Of a stretch of DNA of 62,547 bases, positions 8,207 through 17,077 are shown piece by piece; position 1 is the first letter of the stretch, and every line of letters starts with the position of its first letter. A program made the translations under genes and the position numbers. Location of the stretch: positions 1 to 62,547 of the forward strand of contig JAXJTE010000211.1 in assembly GCA_036309765.1 (NCBI GenBank), in the 5' to 3' direction. The notes under the pieces are model-generated. The model was not told the DNA's origin. It searched no databases and saw nothing but the letters and a program-made list of their open reading frames with translations. The DNA comes from Caryophanon sp036309765. Its GTDB lineage: Bacteria > Bacillota > Bacilli > Bacillales_A > Planococcaceae.

Positions 8207-9002
8207 AGTTCGTTGCCGGTGGTGTCGTATCGCTTTCAACTTCGATTTGTGTACCATCTTCTAGTACGCGTTGTTGAACTAATACTTCTACACGACGGTT
8301 TTTCGAACGCCCTTCTGCTGTGCCATTATCTGCAATTGGGTGATATTCACCGTATCCTTTTGCACTAAAATGTAATGGGTCAAGCGCTGCGTTTGAATCA
8401 ATTAATAATTTTAAGAAGTTTACCGCACGCATTACACTTAACTCCCAGTTTGATTCAAATGCTGGTGAGTTAATTGGTACGTTGTCGGTATGCCCCGTAA
8501 TCACAACATTACGCGCTGGCTCAAACACAAGTAATTCCGACAATTCATTTGCAAGCTGTCTATTATCAGCCGCAATTGTCGCAGAAGCTGGAGCGAATAA
8601 TACGCCATCTCGAATCGTCACAAGCAAGCCTTCGTCAGTCATCGTTGTTTCCAATGAACCTTCTAATTCATTTACGGCAATAAAATTATCAACGTTTGCT
8701 TGGATTTCTTGTAATTCTTTTTGGTCCATATTGTACGCTGCTTGCGAATTTTCTTGCTTTTTCGATGTTGTATCCGTTTCCATCGGCTCAACAGGTGATG
8801 GATACTCCATAACACTCTCTCCACCCATGAAAATCGAATTGAACACCGTTGACATTTCGTTTAACTTTTTTTGATCGACCGTACTCGACGCAAATAATAC
8901 AATGAAGAGTGCTAATAATAAAGTTAAAATATCGGCGTAAGGAACTAGCCAGGATTCATCGACGTGATCCTCATGCTTATGCTTTTTATGACGTTTAGCC
9001 AA
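8205..9002 (-). CDS. motB: Flagellar motor stator protein MotB
   Basis: This 265-residue protein forms the proton-driven stator with MotA and anchors it to peptidoglycan. The N-terminal cytoplasmic tail is basic (KRHKKHKHEDH), followed by one membrane segment containing the conserved proton-carrying aspartate at residue 24 (PYADILTLLLALFIVLF). The C-terminal half is an OmpA-like peptidoglycan-binding domain with ITGHTDNVPI and NRRVEVLV. It starts 8 bases inside the end of motA, so translation is coupled. Asp24 rather than Ser/Gly substitution at that site suggests a proton rather than sodium motor. Confidence 0.96.
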   Translation of the reverse strand: MAKRHKKHKHEDHVDESWLVPYADILTLLLALFIVLFASSTVDQKKLNEMSTVFNSIFMGGESVMEYPSPVEPMETDTTSKKQENSQAAYNMDQKELQEIQANVDNFIAVNELEGSLETTMTDEGLLVTIRDGVLFAPASATIAADNRQLANELSELLVFEPARNVVITGHTDNVPINSPAFESNWELSVMRAVNFLKLLIDSNAALDPLHFSAKGYGEYHPIADNGTAEGRSKNRRVEVLVQQRVLEDGTQIEVESDTTPPATN

Positions 9003-9792
9003 GGTCGCCTCCCTCGCTTCCCTTTCCTGTAATTTGCTGACGTTCTGATGCTGGTAAATACGATGCTAATTTTTGTTGGATGACTTTTGCTGATTCACCT
9101 TCTAATACAGATAAAACGCCTTCAATCATCATACGTTTTTGTTTTGATTCTACCGCTGATTTACGTTTCATTTTGTTCGCAAATGGATGCCATAATACAT
9201 AACCAGTGAAGATACCTAATAATGTCGCAACGAATGCGGCTGAGATGGCATGACCTAACTTGTCGATATCAGACATGTCGGCTAATGCCGCGATTAAACC
9301 TACTACCGCTCCTAGTACCCCAAGAGTCGGTGCATATGTACCTGCTTGCGTGAAAATCGCAGCTCCAGATGCATGTCGATCTTCCATCGCTTCTACTTCT
9401 TCTGTTAAAACGTCACGAATATAATCCGCATTCTGACCATCAATCGCTAATGTTAAGCCGCTCTTTAAGAAATCGTCTTCAATTTCACTAACCGGACCTT
9501 CTAGCGCTAATAAGCCTTCACGACGAGCTAGCTCGCCCCATTTCCCAAACAACTCAATAATCTCCGAGTTTTCAGGTAATTTTGTTTCTGTGAATAGAAT
9601 TTTAAAAATGCTTGGAATTCGCTTTAACTCTTTCATCGGGAACGCAATGATTACTGTCGCTAAAGTACCACCGATAATGATTAATAATGCGGCTGGTACG
9701 AATAGGTTCATAATCGGTACGCCTTTCATTACAATCCCCGCAAGTAAAGTAACGAAGCCAAACACTACACCAACAACTGATGATATATCCAT
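8995..9792 (-). CDS. motA: Flagellar motor stator protein MotA
   Basis: This 265-residue membrane protein has four hydrophobic segments (about 1-20, 32-50, 155-172, 185-205) and the family regions TLATVIIAFPMKELKRIP and GTYAPTLGVLGAVVGLIAAL. The large cytoplasmic loop between segments two and three contacts the rotor protein FliG. Start is an ATG with GGAGG upstream. It is first in the motA-motB operon and a SigD-like promoter lies 35 bases ahead. Confidence 0.96.
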   Translation of the reverse strand: MDISSVVGVVFGFVTLLAGIVMKGVPIMNLFVPAALLIIIGGTLATVIIAFPMKELKRIPSIFKILFTETKLPENSEIIELFGKWGELARREGLLALEGPVSEIEDDFLKSGLTLAIDGQNADYIRDVLTEEVEAMEDRHASGAAIFTQAGTYAPTLGVLGAVVGLIAALADMSDIDKLGHAISAAFVATLLGIFTGYVLWHPFANKMKRKSAVESKQKRMMIEGVLSVLEGESAKVIQQKLASYLPASERQQITGKGSEGGDLG

Positions 9793-9826
9793 TTCTCTAC
9801 CTCCAACAACTTACTCATTCTCTTTT

Positions 9827-9852
9827 ATTTCGACACAGATGCCATATGCTTA
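9827..9852 (-). promoter_or_regulatory. SigD-like promoter for motAB
   Basis: On the minus strand TAAG (9852-9849), 14 bases, then GTCGAAAT (9834-9827) resembles the flagellar sigma-D consensus TAAA-N14-16-GCCGATAT (3/4 and 6/8 matches). The position directly upstream of motA supports it. Confidence 0.45.
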
Positions 9853-9922
9853 AACACAGTATATAAATATTCCCACATTTTTTCGATGTAAATGTACTGA
9901 ATTAGTCACCATCCCGTAACAT

Positions 9923-9952
9923 TTGATTAATTCGAATTATTATTGGTACTAT
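9923..9952 (+). promoter_or_regulatory. SigA-type promoter for the aminopeptidase gene
   Basis: TTGATT (9923-9928), 18 bases, TACTAT (9947-9952); the start codon follows 32 bases later. Confidence 0.5.
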
Positions 9953-9984
9953 AAAGGATGAACATATTGAGAGGGGTTAAGAAA

Positions 9985-11220
9985 ATGGACTTAACATTTG
10001 AGCAAAAATTATCGAACTACGCTGAATTAGCTGTAAAAGTAGGTGTAAATATCCAAAATAATCAGTTTCTTTATATCACGGCCGCAGTGGACAACATGGA
10101 TTTCGTACGTCTCGTAACGAAAAAAGCATACGAAGCAGGCGCTCGCCAAGTGTTCGTTGATTTAGTAGACGACGAGCTAACACGCCTACGCTACGAGTTA
10201 GCTCCAAACGATTCATTCGACTTCTTCCCTGAATGGAAAAAGCTTGAGCGCGAATCACTTGCTGAGCAAAACTGCGCGTTCATGAGCATCGTGTCACAAA
10301 GCCCAGACTTATTAAAAGGCATCGACGGCAAGCGCATTGCCACAGCACAAAAAGCAGCTGGACAAGCGCTTGCAAAATACCGCGAGTACGCGCAGTCAGA
10401 CAAAATTAGCTGGACGGTAATCGCCGCACCTTCACAAGCTTGGGCCGCAAAAGTATTCCCGGAGCTTCCTGTGAGCGAGCAAGTAGCAGCACTGTGGAAC
10501 GCAATCTTTAAAGCGACACGCTCAGACTTACAAGCACCAATCGACGCGTGGGTAACGCATAACGACACGCTGCACGAAAAAGTTGATTATTTAAACGGTA
10601 AAAAATACGCGAAGCTTCATTACAAAGCGCCAGGCACAGATTTAACAGTCGCATTACCAGATGGGCATTTATGGTGTGGTGCAGGAAGCGTCAACGTAAA
10701 CGGTGCGGAGTTCATGGCGAATATGCCGACAGAGGAAGTGTTCACAACCCCTCATCGCGATGGCGTGGACGGATATGTATCAAGCTCGAAGCCACTGAGC
10801 TACGGCGGCAACATTATCGACAACTTCAAATTAACATTTGAAAACGGACGCATCGTAAACGTAGCGGCCGAGCAAGGCGAGGATATTTTAAAATCGCTCG
10901 TTGAAACAGATGAAGGCTCGCACTATTTAGGTGAAGTTGCGCTTGTTCCGCACGAGTCACCAATTTCAGCATCAGGCTTACTGTTTTACAACACGCTGTT
11001 TGACGAAAACGCATCAAACCACTTCGCAATCGGCAGCGCGTACGCATTTTGCTTAGATGGCGGCAAGGAAATGTCTCAAGAAGAACTAGCAGCACACGGC
11101 TTAAATCGTTCGTTAACGCACGTTGACTTCATGGTCGGCTCAGCGCAAATGGATATCGACGGCATTACAGCTGACGGGCAAGTAGAGCCAATTTTCCGTG
11201 CAGGCAATTGGGCATTTTAA
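9985..11220 (+). CDS. ampS: M29-family metallo-aminopeptidase (AmpS-like)
   Basis: This 411-residue cytoplasmic enzyme removes N-terminal residues from peptides and needs two metal ions. The M29 signatures are present: NMPTEEVFTTPHRDGVDG (first glutamate and histidine ligands), EVALVPHESPIS, and NASNHFAIGSAY before the C-terminal THVDFMVGS, which supplies the last histidine and aspartate. GAGAGGGG precedes the ATG at 9985 by about 9 bases; a longer in-frame start at 9958 has no binding site. It is transcribed divergently from motA and stands alone. Confidence 0.93.
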   Translation: MDLTFEQKLSNYAELAVKVGVNIQNNQFLYITAAVDNMDFVRLVTKKAYEAGARQVFVDLVDDELTRLRYELAPNDSFDFFPEWKKLERESLAEQNCAFMSIVSQSPDLLKGIDGKRIATAQKAAGQALAKYREYAQSDKISWTVIAAPSQAWAAKVFPELPVSEQVAALWNAIFKATRSDLQAPIDAWVTHNDTLHEKVDYLNGKKYAKLHYKAPGTDLTVALPDGHLWCGAGSVNVNGAEFMANMPTEEVFTTPHRDGVDGYVSSSKPLSYGGNIIDNFKLTFENGRIVNVAAEQGEDILKSLVETDEGSHYLGEVALVPHESPISASGLLFYNTLFDENASNHFAIGSAYAFCLDGGKEMSQEELAAHGLNRSLTHVDFMVGSAQMDIDGITADGQVEPIFRAGNWAF

Positions 11221-11306
11221 GTTATAAAAGAATGTTTTTTCTACAAAAACGCAACTTTTTGTTATACAATGAATGGAATACATCGTTTCTAAAGGAGTGA
11301 GTTGTA

Positions 11307-11483
11307 ATGGAGGTTGGCACGTTCGCTGAATATTTGACAACGCTTTTAGGCTATTCTGTACTCATTTTAGTTGCACTCGGTTACTTTATTTTTGTGTTAT
11401 TTCAAGGATTAAACACGAAGGACGCGCTCATTATTGATCACAAGCCTGTGACGAATGAGCACGTTGCACAAACGAAGCATTAG
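11307..11483 (+). CDS. Small single-span membrane protein, unrecognised
   Basis: A 58-residue frame with AAAGGAG 8 bases before its ATG. Residues 13-34 (LLGYSVLILVALGYFIFVLFQG-like) form one transmembrane helix; the short N-terminus is acidic and the C-terminus hydrophilic, ending TKH. No family recognised. The strong ribosome binding site and an own terminator at 11487-11543 argue that it is real. Confidence 0.65.
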   Translation: MEVGTFAEYLTTLLGYSVLILVALGYFIFVLFQGLNTKDALIIDHKPVTNEHVAQTKH

Positions 11484-11486
11484 CGC

Positions 11487-11543
11487 AAAGCGAGCAGCAC
11501 AAGTAAGGCATGTAAACGCCGATACTGATGCTGCTCGCTTTTT
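11487..11543 (+). terminator. Terminator after the small membrane protein gene
   Basis: AAAGCGAGCAGCA (11487-11499) pairs with TGCTGCTCGCTTT (11529-11541) across a 29-base loop, followed by a T-run. Confidence 0.75.
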
Positions 11544-11704
11544 ATAACTCTTTTATTATATCTTCATAAAAAATAAATATATAGATTTTTCGACAACACG
11601 CTCTGTTCCCTCTATATTTCGTTAAAAAATTTTTGAAAATTGCTAGTATTACACCAATTCATCATTATATCAAGTAAAATATAAGAAAAGGATGGTGCAA
11701 ACAA

Positions 11705-12307
11705 ATGTCAATGTTAGACGAAATTTTAAAATTTAACGACTCATTCGTTGAGTACAAAATGTATGAGCCATATATTACAACGAAATACCCTGACAAACGA
11801 ATTGTGATTTTATCGTGTATGGATACACGTTTAGTAGAATTATTACCTAAGGCGATGAACTTACGTAACGGCGATGTAAAAATCGTGAAAAGTGCGGGTG
11901 CATTAGTTGCACATCCATTCGGCTCGATTATGCGTAGTTTACTTGTAGCGGTTTACGCACTACAAGCGGACGAAGTGTATGTAATCGGACATTACGACTG
12001 CGGCATGAGCTCAGTTGATCCAATTGCGTTAATCGATGAAATGAAAGCGCGTGGCATTACGGAAGAAACATTAAACATTGTCAACTATTCAGGCGTTGAT
12101 TTAAAAGGCTGGTTACGCGGCTTCGGTGACGTGGCGACAAGCGTAACGAAAAGTTGTGACGTCATTCGCAATCACCCGTTAATGGTGCCAGACATTCCCG
12201 TTCACGGCTTAATTATCGACCCAAGCTCTGGGAAACTTGATTTAATCGTTGATGGTGACAAACCAAACGGCGCATTAAACAAACCGATTACAGAACGCGC
12301 AGAATAA
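11705..12307 (+). CDS. ytiB: Beta-carbonic anhydrase, YtiB-like
   Basis: This 200-residue enzyme interconverts carbon dioxide and bicarbonate. Zinc ligands are Cys38 (SCMDTR), His96 and Cys99 (GHYDCGM), and the Asp40/Arg42 dyad of the beta class is present. The text MNLRNGDVKIVKSAGALV and HPFGSIMRSLLVAVY closely follows B. subtilis YtiB. AAGGATGG lies 12 bases before the ATG. Monocistronic, with a terminator at 12309-12348. Confidence 0.94.
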   Translation: MSMLDEILKFNDSFVEYKMYEPYITTKYPDKRIVILSCMDTRLVELLPKAMNLRNGDVKIVKSAGALVAHPFGSIMRSLLVAVYALQADEVYVIGHYDCGMSSVDPIALIDEMKARGITEETLNIVNYSGVDLKGWLRGFGDVATSVTKSCDVIRNHPLMVPDIPVHGLIIDPSSGKLDLIVDGDKPNGALNKPITERAE

Positions 12308-12308
12308 C

Positions 12309-12348
12309 AAAAAGGAGACGCTCCCGAAATAGGGGCATCTCCTTTTTT
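12309..12348. terminator. Bidirectional terminator ytiB / acetyltransferase
   Basis: AAAAGGAGACGCTCC-type left arm (from 12310) pairs with GGGGCATCTCCTTTT (12332-12346) with one mismatch; A and T runs flank it. Confidence 0.8.
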
Positions 12349-12910
12349 ATTGCTCATTTATTGCATTATAGTCATCCACGAGTAGCGCGTATAAATAATG
12401 ATCTTCCCACGTGCCGTTAATGAATAACAGCTGACGAAGCAGTCCTTCGCGCACAAAGCCATTTTTCTCTAGCACGCGAATCGAGCCAGTATTGTTCGGT
12501 GACACGTACGCTTCTAATCGATGAAGCTTCGCCGTTTGAAACGCAAATTGAATCGCTAACGATAGCGCCTCTGATGCAACCCCTCGCCCGACAAACTTCT
12601 CGTCGATTGAGTAGCCAATCAGCCCGCTTGCGTACGGCAGCCGCTTCATCGAAAATAGCGACACTTGCCCAATTAAATGCGTCGTCTCCACATCAAAAAT
12701 GCCGAACGAAAACTCGCGATTCGCACGCATTAAATTGAGGCTTTCGACAATTTTACGATACTGCGTGTCATACGTATAAAAATGATTGTGGTGCAGCGGC
12801 TCAAACTGCGACCAATAATATTTGTTACGCGCGATAAGCTGCGTCACTTGCTGCGCGTCATTTACCGTGAACGTCCGTAATATAACCTTTTTCCCCGTTA
12901 CGATGACCAC
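12347..12910 (-). CDS. GNAT acetyltransferase, RimJ/RimL type
   Basis: This 187-residue protein carries the GNAT fold of ribosomal-protein-alanine acetyltransferases: VILRTFTVNDA at the start, the acetyl-CoA loop DEKFVGRGVASEAL (Q/RxxGxG/A pattern) and VSPNNTGSIRVLEKNGFVREG. The acceptor is unknown. Two starts are possible: GTG at 12910, with AAGGGTGA upstream just after the pepF stop, or ATG at 12952, which overlaps pepF by 38 bases and has no binding site. The GTG is preferred. It is last in a ppk2-pepF-acetyltransferase string. Confidence 0.85.
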   Translation of the reverse strand: MVIVTGKKVILRTFTVNDAQQVTQLIARNKYYWSQFEPLHHNHFYTYDTQYRKIVESLNLMRANREFSFGIFDVETTHLIGQVSLFSMKRLPYASGLIGYSIDEKFVGRGVASEALSLAIQFAFQTAKLHRLEAYVSPNNTGSIRVLEKNGFVREGLLRQLLFINGTWEDHYLYALLVDDYNAINEQ

Positions 12911-12914
12911 GTCG

Positions 12915-14708
12915 TCACCCTTGCTGAATAAGTTGAATAAACGCTTCCACATCGGCTACGCATAACGCGATTCCTTTTTCCCAAAAATCAAGCGTCGTAA
13001 TGTCCTCACCTAAATGCTTCATCGCTAGCTCCTCGACCGTCATCACAGCCGTGTCACGCAGCAATGCCATATACTTTTGTTCAAAGCTTGTGCCTTGCTG
13101 CTGTGCGTGCGCATAAATGCTAAGTGAGAATAAATAGCCGAACGTATACGGGAAGTTATAAAACGGTACGCCTGTAATGTAAAAGTGCATTTTCGACGCC
13201 CAAAAATGTGGATGCGCCTCGCCTAATGCACCACCGAACGCCTCGTGCTGTGCTTCTTGCATTAGCTCATTTAAACGCTTCGCTGATACAACGCCAACTT
13301 TGCGCTCCTCGTAAAAGCGCGTCTCGAATAAAAAGCGTGCATGAATGTTCATGAAAAATGCCACCGAGCGCTGAATTTTATCTTCAAGCAAGTTCAGTTT
13401 CTCCGCTTTCGTCGTTGCAGCTTGCACAGCGGCGTCTGATACAATCATTTCCGCAAATGTCGATGCTGTTTCAGCGACGTTCATCGCATAGCTGCGGTTT
13501 AATACGTGGACTGGTCGCAGCGCATACGAATGGAATGCATGACCGAGTTCATGTGCAAGCGTTGAAATGTTCGACATCGTGCCAGAATACGTCATGAAAA
13601 TGCGCGATTGCTCCGACATCGGCAGCCCTGTACAAAAACCACCTGGACGCTTATTGTCACGGTTTTCCGCTTCAATCCAGCCATCCTCAAATGCTGTGCG
13701 CGCGAAGTTTGCAAGCTCTGGACCGAACTTCTCAAACTGCGTTAAAATAAACTGCGCCCCTTCTGAATACGGCATTGTCGTAACGTTTTCTGTAATCGGT
13801 GCATCAAAGTTGTACCAATCCATTTTGTCTGCACCAAATAGCTGTGCTTTCTTTTGCAGAAAGTCGACGAATGGCTGCTTGTTGTTATGAATTGCTTGCC
13901 ACATCGCGTCGAGCGTTTGTTGCTGCATGCGGTTAATGCGCAGCGGCTCATCTAACACATTGTCCCAGCCGCGCTTTTCGTACGTCGCTAAGCGGAAGCC
14001 TCCTAAATGGTTGAGCACTTTCGCAAAAAATTCCTCACGCTCTGTAAACATTTGCTCTAATGCTTCAAATGCCGCTTTACGCACATTTACGTCTGGGTGC
14101 GAGCTTAAATTGTTCGCCTGCCCAACCGACAGCGTTTGCACTTGCCCGTCTACTTCGACTTGCACTTTTAAATCGCTAATGAGCAAGTTGTAATATTGTC
14201 CCCATGCTTCGTAACCATCCACTTGTAGCGCTGAAATGAGTGCCTCTTCTTTCGGCGACAGCTCAAGCTTTGCTGTTTCGCGCATTTCGGTCAAGATAAA
14301 CGTAAACTCCGCTAACGACGGCTGCGCAAGTAACACATGAAACAACGCATCGTCTAGCTCCGTTAAGCGCTGCTGTAGCGTTAAATGCACGGGCGCAAAT
14401 GTCGCACGCATCGATGATAACTGCCCTTGTAATACGAGCGCTTCTTTGTCCTGCGTGTTTTGTGCCGTTAAGCAAGAGATGAACCCTGCTGCTTGGCGCA
14501 TTTGAAGCGAGACGTGCGCGATGTCCTCTAGCGCTTGACGTAACGTAGGCGCATCGTTCTCTGATGTTAGTTGTAGCTGCTGTACGGTTTGGGCTAGCGT
14601 GTCGATTTGTTGCGGCAATGCATCAAGATGCGCTCGGAATGCAGGCGAAGCACTTCCCCCTTCAAAAAACACATCTAAATCCCATACTTCTGGATAATGC
14701 GTCGTCAT
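12915..14708 (-). CDS. pepF: Oligoendopeptidase F, M3 family
   Basis: This 597-residue cytoplasmic zinc peptidase degrades oligopeptides. The zinc site is H386-ELG-H390 with Glu413 (NVAETASTFAEM) as the third ligand, and the family region YNFPYTFGYLFSLSIYAHAQ follows near residues 520-540. Length is normal for PepF. GAAAGGG lies upstream of the ATG in the end of the ppk2 gene region (gap 14 bases), so the two are probably cotranscribed. Confidence 0.95.
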   Translation of the reverse strand: MTTHYPEVWDLDVFFEGGSASPAFRAHLDALPQQIDTLAQTVQQLQLTSENDAPTLRQALEDIAHVSLQMRQAAGFISCLTAQNTQDKEALVLQGQLSSMRATFAPVHLTLQQRLTELDDALFHVLLAQPSLAEFTFILTEMRETAKLELSPKEEALISALQVDGYEAWGQYYNLLISDLKVQVEVDGQVQTLSVGQANNLSSHPDVNVRKAAFEALEQMFTEREEFFAKVLNHLGGFRLATYEKRGWDNVLDEPLRINRMQQQTLDAMWQAIHNNKQPFVDFLQKKAQLFGADKMDWYNFDAPITENVTTMPYSEGAQFILTQFEKFGPELANFARTAFEDGWIEAENRDNKRPGGFCTGLPMSEQSRIFMTYSGTMSNISTLAHELGHAFHSYALRPVHVLNRSYAMNVAETASTFAEMIVSDAAVQAATTKAEKLNLLEDKIQRSVAFFMNIHARFLFETRFYEERKVGVVSAKRLNELMQEAQHEAFGGALGEAHPHFWASKMHFYITGVPFYNFPYTFGYLFSLSIYAHAQQQGTSFEQKYMALLRDTAVMTVEELAMKHLGEDITTLDFWEKGIALCVADVEAFIQLIQQG

Positions 14709-14722
14709 GTCAATCGCCCTTT

Positions 14723-15487
14723 CTATTGTTTCGTTTCGTTGTCGATAATGTTCGTTAGCTGTAAGCCGCGTTTTTCCGCTTCTTTTTCAAGTTGCTTTAG
14801 TGCTTCTCTTAATACTTTCACGCGTGCATAATGCTTGTTGTTGCCTTCAACTAAAATCCACGGCGCGTTTTTCTTGTCCGTTTTTTCAAACATATCATCT
14901 GCGGCTTCGCGGTATTTCGGGAATTTTTCGCGGTTGCGCCAATCTTCATCCGTTAGCTTCCATGATTTGTACGGATCGTTTTTACGTTGCTCAAAGCGCT
15001 GTAGCTGCTCTTCTTCCGATACGTGTAGCCAGAACTTTAAGACGATGTAGTTTTCATCCGTTAATTGACGCTCGAATTCGTTAATTTCGCCGTATGCGCG
15101 TGTCCATTGCTCCGTACGTGCGAAGCCTTCAATGCGCTCTACTAACACACGTCCGTACCATGAACGGTCAAAAATGGCGATTTGTCCGTATTGTGGTAAG
15201 CGCGTCCAAAAGCGGTGTAAGTAATGGTATTCTTTTTCGTGTGGGCGTGGTGCCGCGATTGGGTGTACGACATAACCGCGTGGGTCTAAGCGCTCCGTTA
15301 AACGTTTGATTGCGCCGCCTTTCCCTGCTGCGTCCATTCCTTCAAACACAAGAATAAGACTTAAATTATTGTGGCGTAAAAATTGCTGTGCGTTGAGCAT
15401 TTCGTATTGGAGCTTTTTAATTTCTTTTTTGTATTTTGATTTTTCGATTTCTTTGTCGAGCTGTAAATCTGCTAATTGTTGAACCAT
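14723..15487 (-). CDS. ppk2: Polyphosphate kinase 2 (PPK2) family protein
   Basis: This 254-residue enzyme transfers phosphate between polyphosphate and nucleotides. Walker A is EGMDAAGKGG, the PPK2 lid and Walker B regions follow as RPHEKEYHYLHRFW and IAIFDRSWYGRVLVER. Whether it prefers nucleoside mono- or diphosphates cannot be read from the sequence, though single-domain proteins of this length are typical of class I/III. The ATG at 15487 has AAGGGAGA 8 bases upstream; the longer frame to 15532 lacks a binding site. It heads the string with pepF. Confidence 0.92.
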   Translation of the reverse strand: MVQQLADLQLDKEIEKSKYKKEIKKLQYEMLNAQQFLRHNNLSLILVFEGMDAAGKGGAIKRLTERLDPRGYVVHPIAAPRPHEKEYHYLHRFWTRLPQYGQIAIFDRSWYGRVLVERIEGFARTEQWTRAYGEINEFERQLTDENYIVLKFWLHVSEEEQLQRFEQRKNDPYKSWKLTDEDWRNREKFPKYREAADDMFEKTDKKNAPWILVEGNNKHYARVKVLREALKQLEKEAEKRGLQLTNIIDNETKQ

Positions 15488-15602
15488 GTAAACATCTCCC
15501 TTTTTGTTATGTAGGCTCTTGACGCTCTCCATTTTTAGCGATGAACTATACGATTGAACCTATCTTTATTGTACTTGACTAAGCTAAAAATTGGTATTTA
15601 TA

Positions 15603-15634
15603 AAAAGCCACTTGAAAATAAATTCAAGCGGCTT
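15603..15634 (-). terminator. Terminator of the ATP-grasp ligase gene
   Basis: On the minus strand AAGCCGCTTGAA and TTCAAGTGGCTT pair around TTTATT and are followed by TTTTTATA. Confidence 0.8.
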
Positions 15635-15644
15635 CGTGTGCAAT

Positions 15645-16859
15645 TTACCACACGTTCTCTTTATATTTTTTGTAGTAGTTCACTTGACGCATCGCTAAGT
15701 ACAGCTTGCGTTTAAAGTGCTTATCCTTTTTGTAAAACAGCGGGTTCACAAGCTTCTTCTCTTTAATGAGGCGCTGAATGTCTTGCTTCACTTGTGGATC
15801 GTCAACGAATTTCTTCAAGACGATTTTTGGTACGACTGAAAATAATACTTCGCCGTCTAAATACGTACAGTCCTTCACTTTGTCGCCGATTAAGTCGTCA
15901 ACGAAGTAGCGTGCCATATTGTGACCAAGTGCTGTGACGTAGTAGCTTGAGCGTCCTTGACGAATGTTTACTTCGAACACTTTGAACTTGCCGTCGCGCT
16001 CGTCGTATTTTAAATCAAAGTTCGCAAAGCCGACGTAGCCAACTGCCTCTAAAAAACCAACAAGCTTTTTCATCATCTCTTCGTTGTAGCGAGAGATGAC
16101 CGCTGTGTAGTTACCGATTGCTGTTACGGTATGCTCCTGTAGCACAACTTGTCCGAATGATACGAGCTGCGGTCTACCTTTTGAACTCATGTACACGACC
16201 GAATCCCACATCGCTGTATCGTCGCCTGGAATGTAGTCTTGAATGATAAGTTCGTCCGTATAGCCACTTTCACGAATCATGTTAATGACGCGCGTTAGCT
16301 CTGCCTCGTCTTGCACTTTGTATACTTTTTGTTGCCCTGTAAACTTATGCTCGCTATACATGATGCCGTTGCTTGGCTTCACGATTACAGGGAACATCAT
16401 TCGTTCATTAAACGGCTCGTCGCTTGCACAGCTATAAAACTTCGTCGTCGGTGCGTCGATGCCATAGCGCTCACACAGCTTATAAAAGTTCGCCTTGTAT
16501 TGCAGATCGTTCATCAGCTGCTCATCTAAATAGTTAAACGTGAAATGCTCCTGTAGCACGTCGCGATTTTCGACAATTAGACGCACGTATAAATCGTTCG
16601 TGCCGACAAGCAGCAGCTTACTTGCTTTATTTTTGTACTTTTTCGCAACTTTCGTTAAAATGTGTGCAAACTGCTCTGGGTCTGCTAAGTTTTCGTCATA
16701 TTCAATTTTTTGTGGGATCGTACTGTAGTTCGTAAATGGTAAAACACCTTTACCGACTAAGATCGGCTGAATATTATATTCTTCATGAAAAGAAATTGCC
16801 ATGTTGTACGCATTAATGTCCGTACCAACGATGATTGGTAAAAACGGCTGTCGCTTCAT
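15645..16859 (-). CDS. ATP-grasp ligase resembling D-aspartate ligase (peptidoglycan side chain)
   Basis: This 404-residue protein resembles the Enterococcus faecium D-aspartate ligase Aslfm along its whole length. Shared landmarks from memory of that family are PIIVGTDINAYNMA at the N-terminus, FPVIVKPSN, QDYIPGDDTAMW, GNYTAVI, GYVGFANFDLKYD and FEVNIRQGRSSYYVT, the last being the ATP-grasp metal-binding end. It would attach an acidic D-amino acid to the lysine of UDP-MurNAc-pentapeptide. D-Asp and D-Glu cannot be told apart here. The ATG at 16859 has AAAGGAAG upstream. No racemase gene is nearby. Function is inferred from homology only. Confidence 0.8.
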   Translation of the reverse strand: MKRQPFLPIIVGTDINAYNMAISFHEEYNIQPILVGKGVLPFTNYSTIPQKIEYDENLADPEQFAHILTKVAKKYKNKASKLLLVGTNDLYVRLIVENRDVLQEHFTFNYLDEQLMNDLQYKANFYKLCERYGIDAPTTKFYSCASDEPFNERMMFPVIVKPSNGIMYSEHKFTGQQKVYKVQDEAELTRVINMIRESGYTDELIIQDYIPGDDTAMWDSVVYMSSKGRPQLVSFGQVVLQEHTVTAIGNYTAVISRYNEEMMKKLVGFLEAVGYVGFANFDLKYDERDGKFKVFEVNIRQGRSSYYVTALGHNMARYFVDDLIGDKVKDCTYLDGEVLFSVVPKIVLKKFVDDPQVKQDIQRLIKEKKLVNPLFYKKDKHFKRKLYLAMRQVNYYKKYKENVW

Positions 16860-17077
16860 AAAAATTCTTCCTTTCAAACTTAATGATACGTGTATGCTCA
16901 CTAAGTAATATCATACACTAGGAATTCGAACCTGTCTTAACAAAGTCTCGTATTATTTTTTTGTCGAAATGCATTCGTTTTTATTCCCAAAATGAAAACA
17001 ATCTCGTAAACTAAACTATATGGCTAAAATGAAATCGCACATGAAATAGACAATTTGAAAGACAAGGAGGTTTTGTC

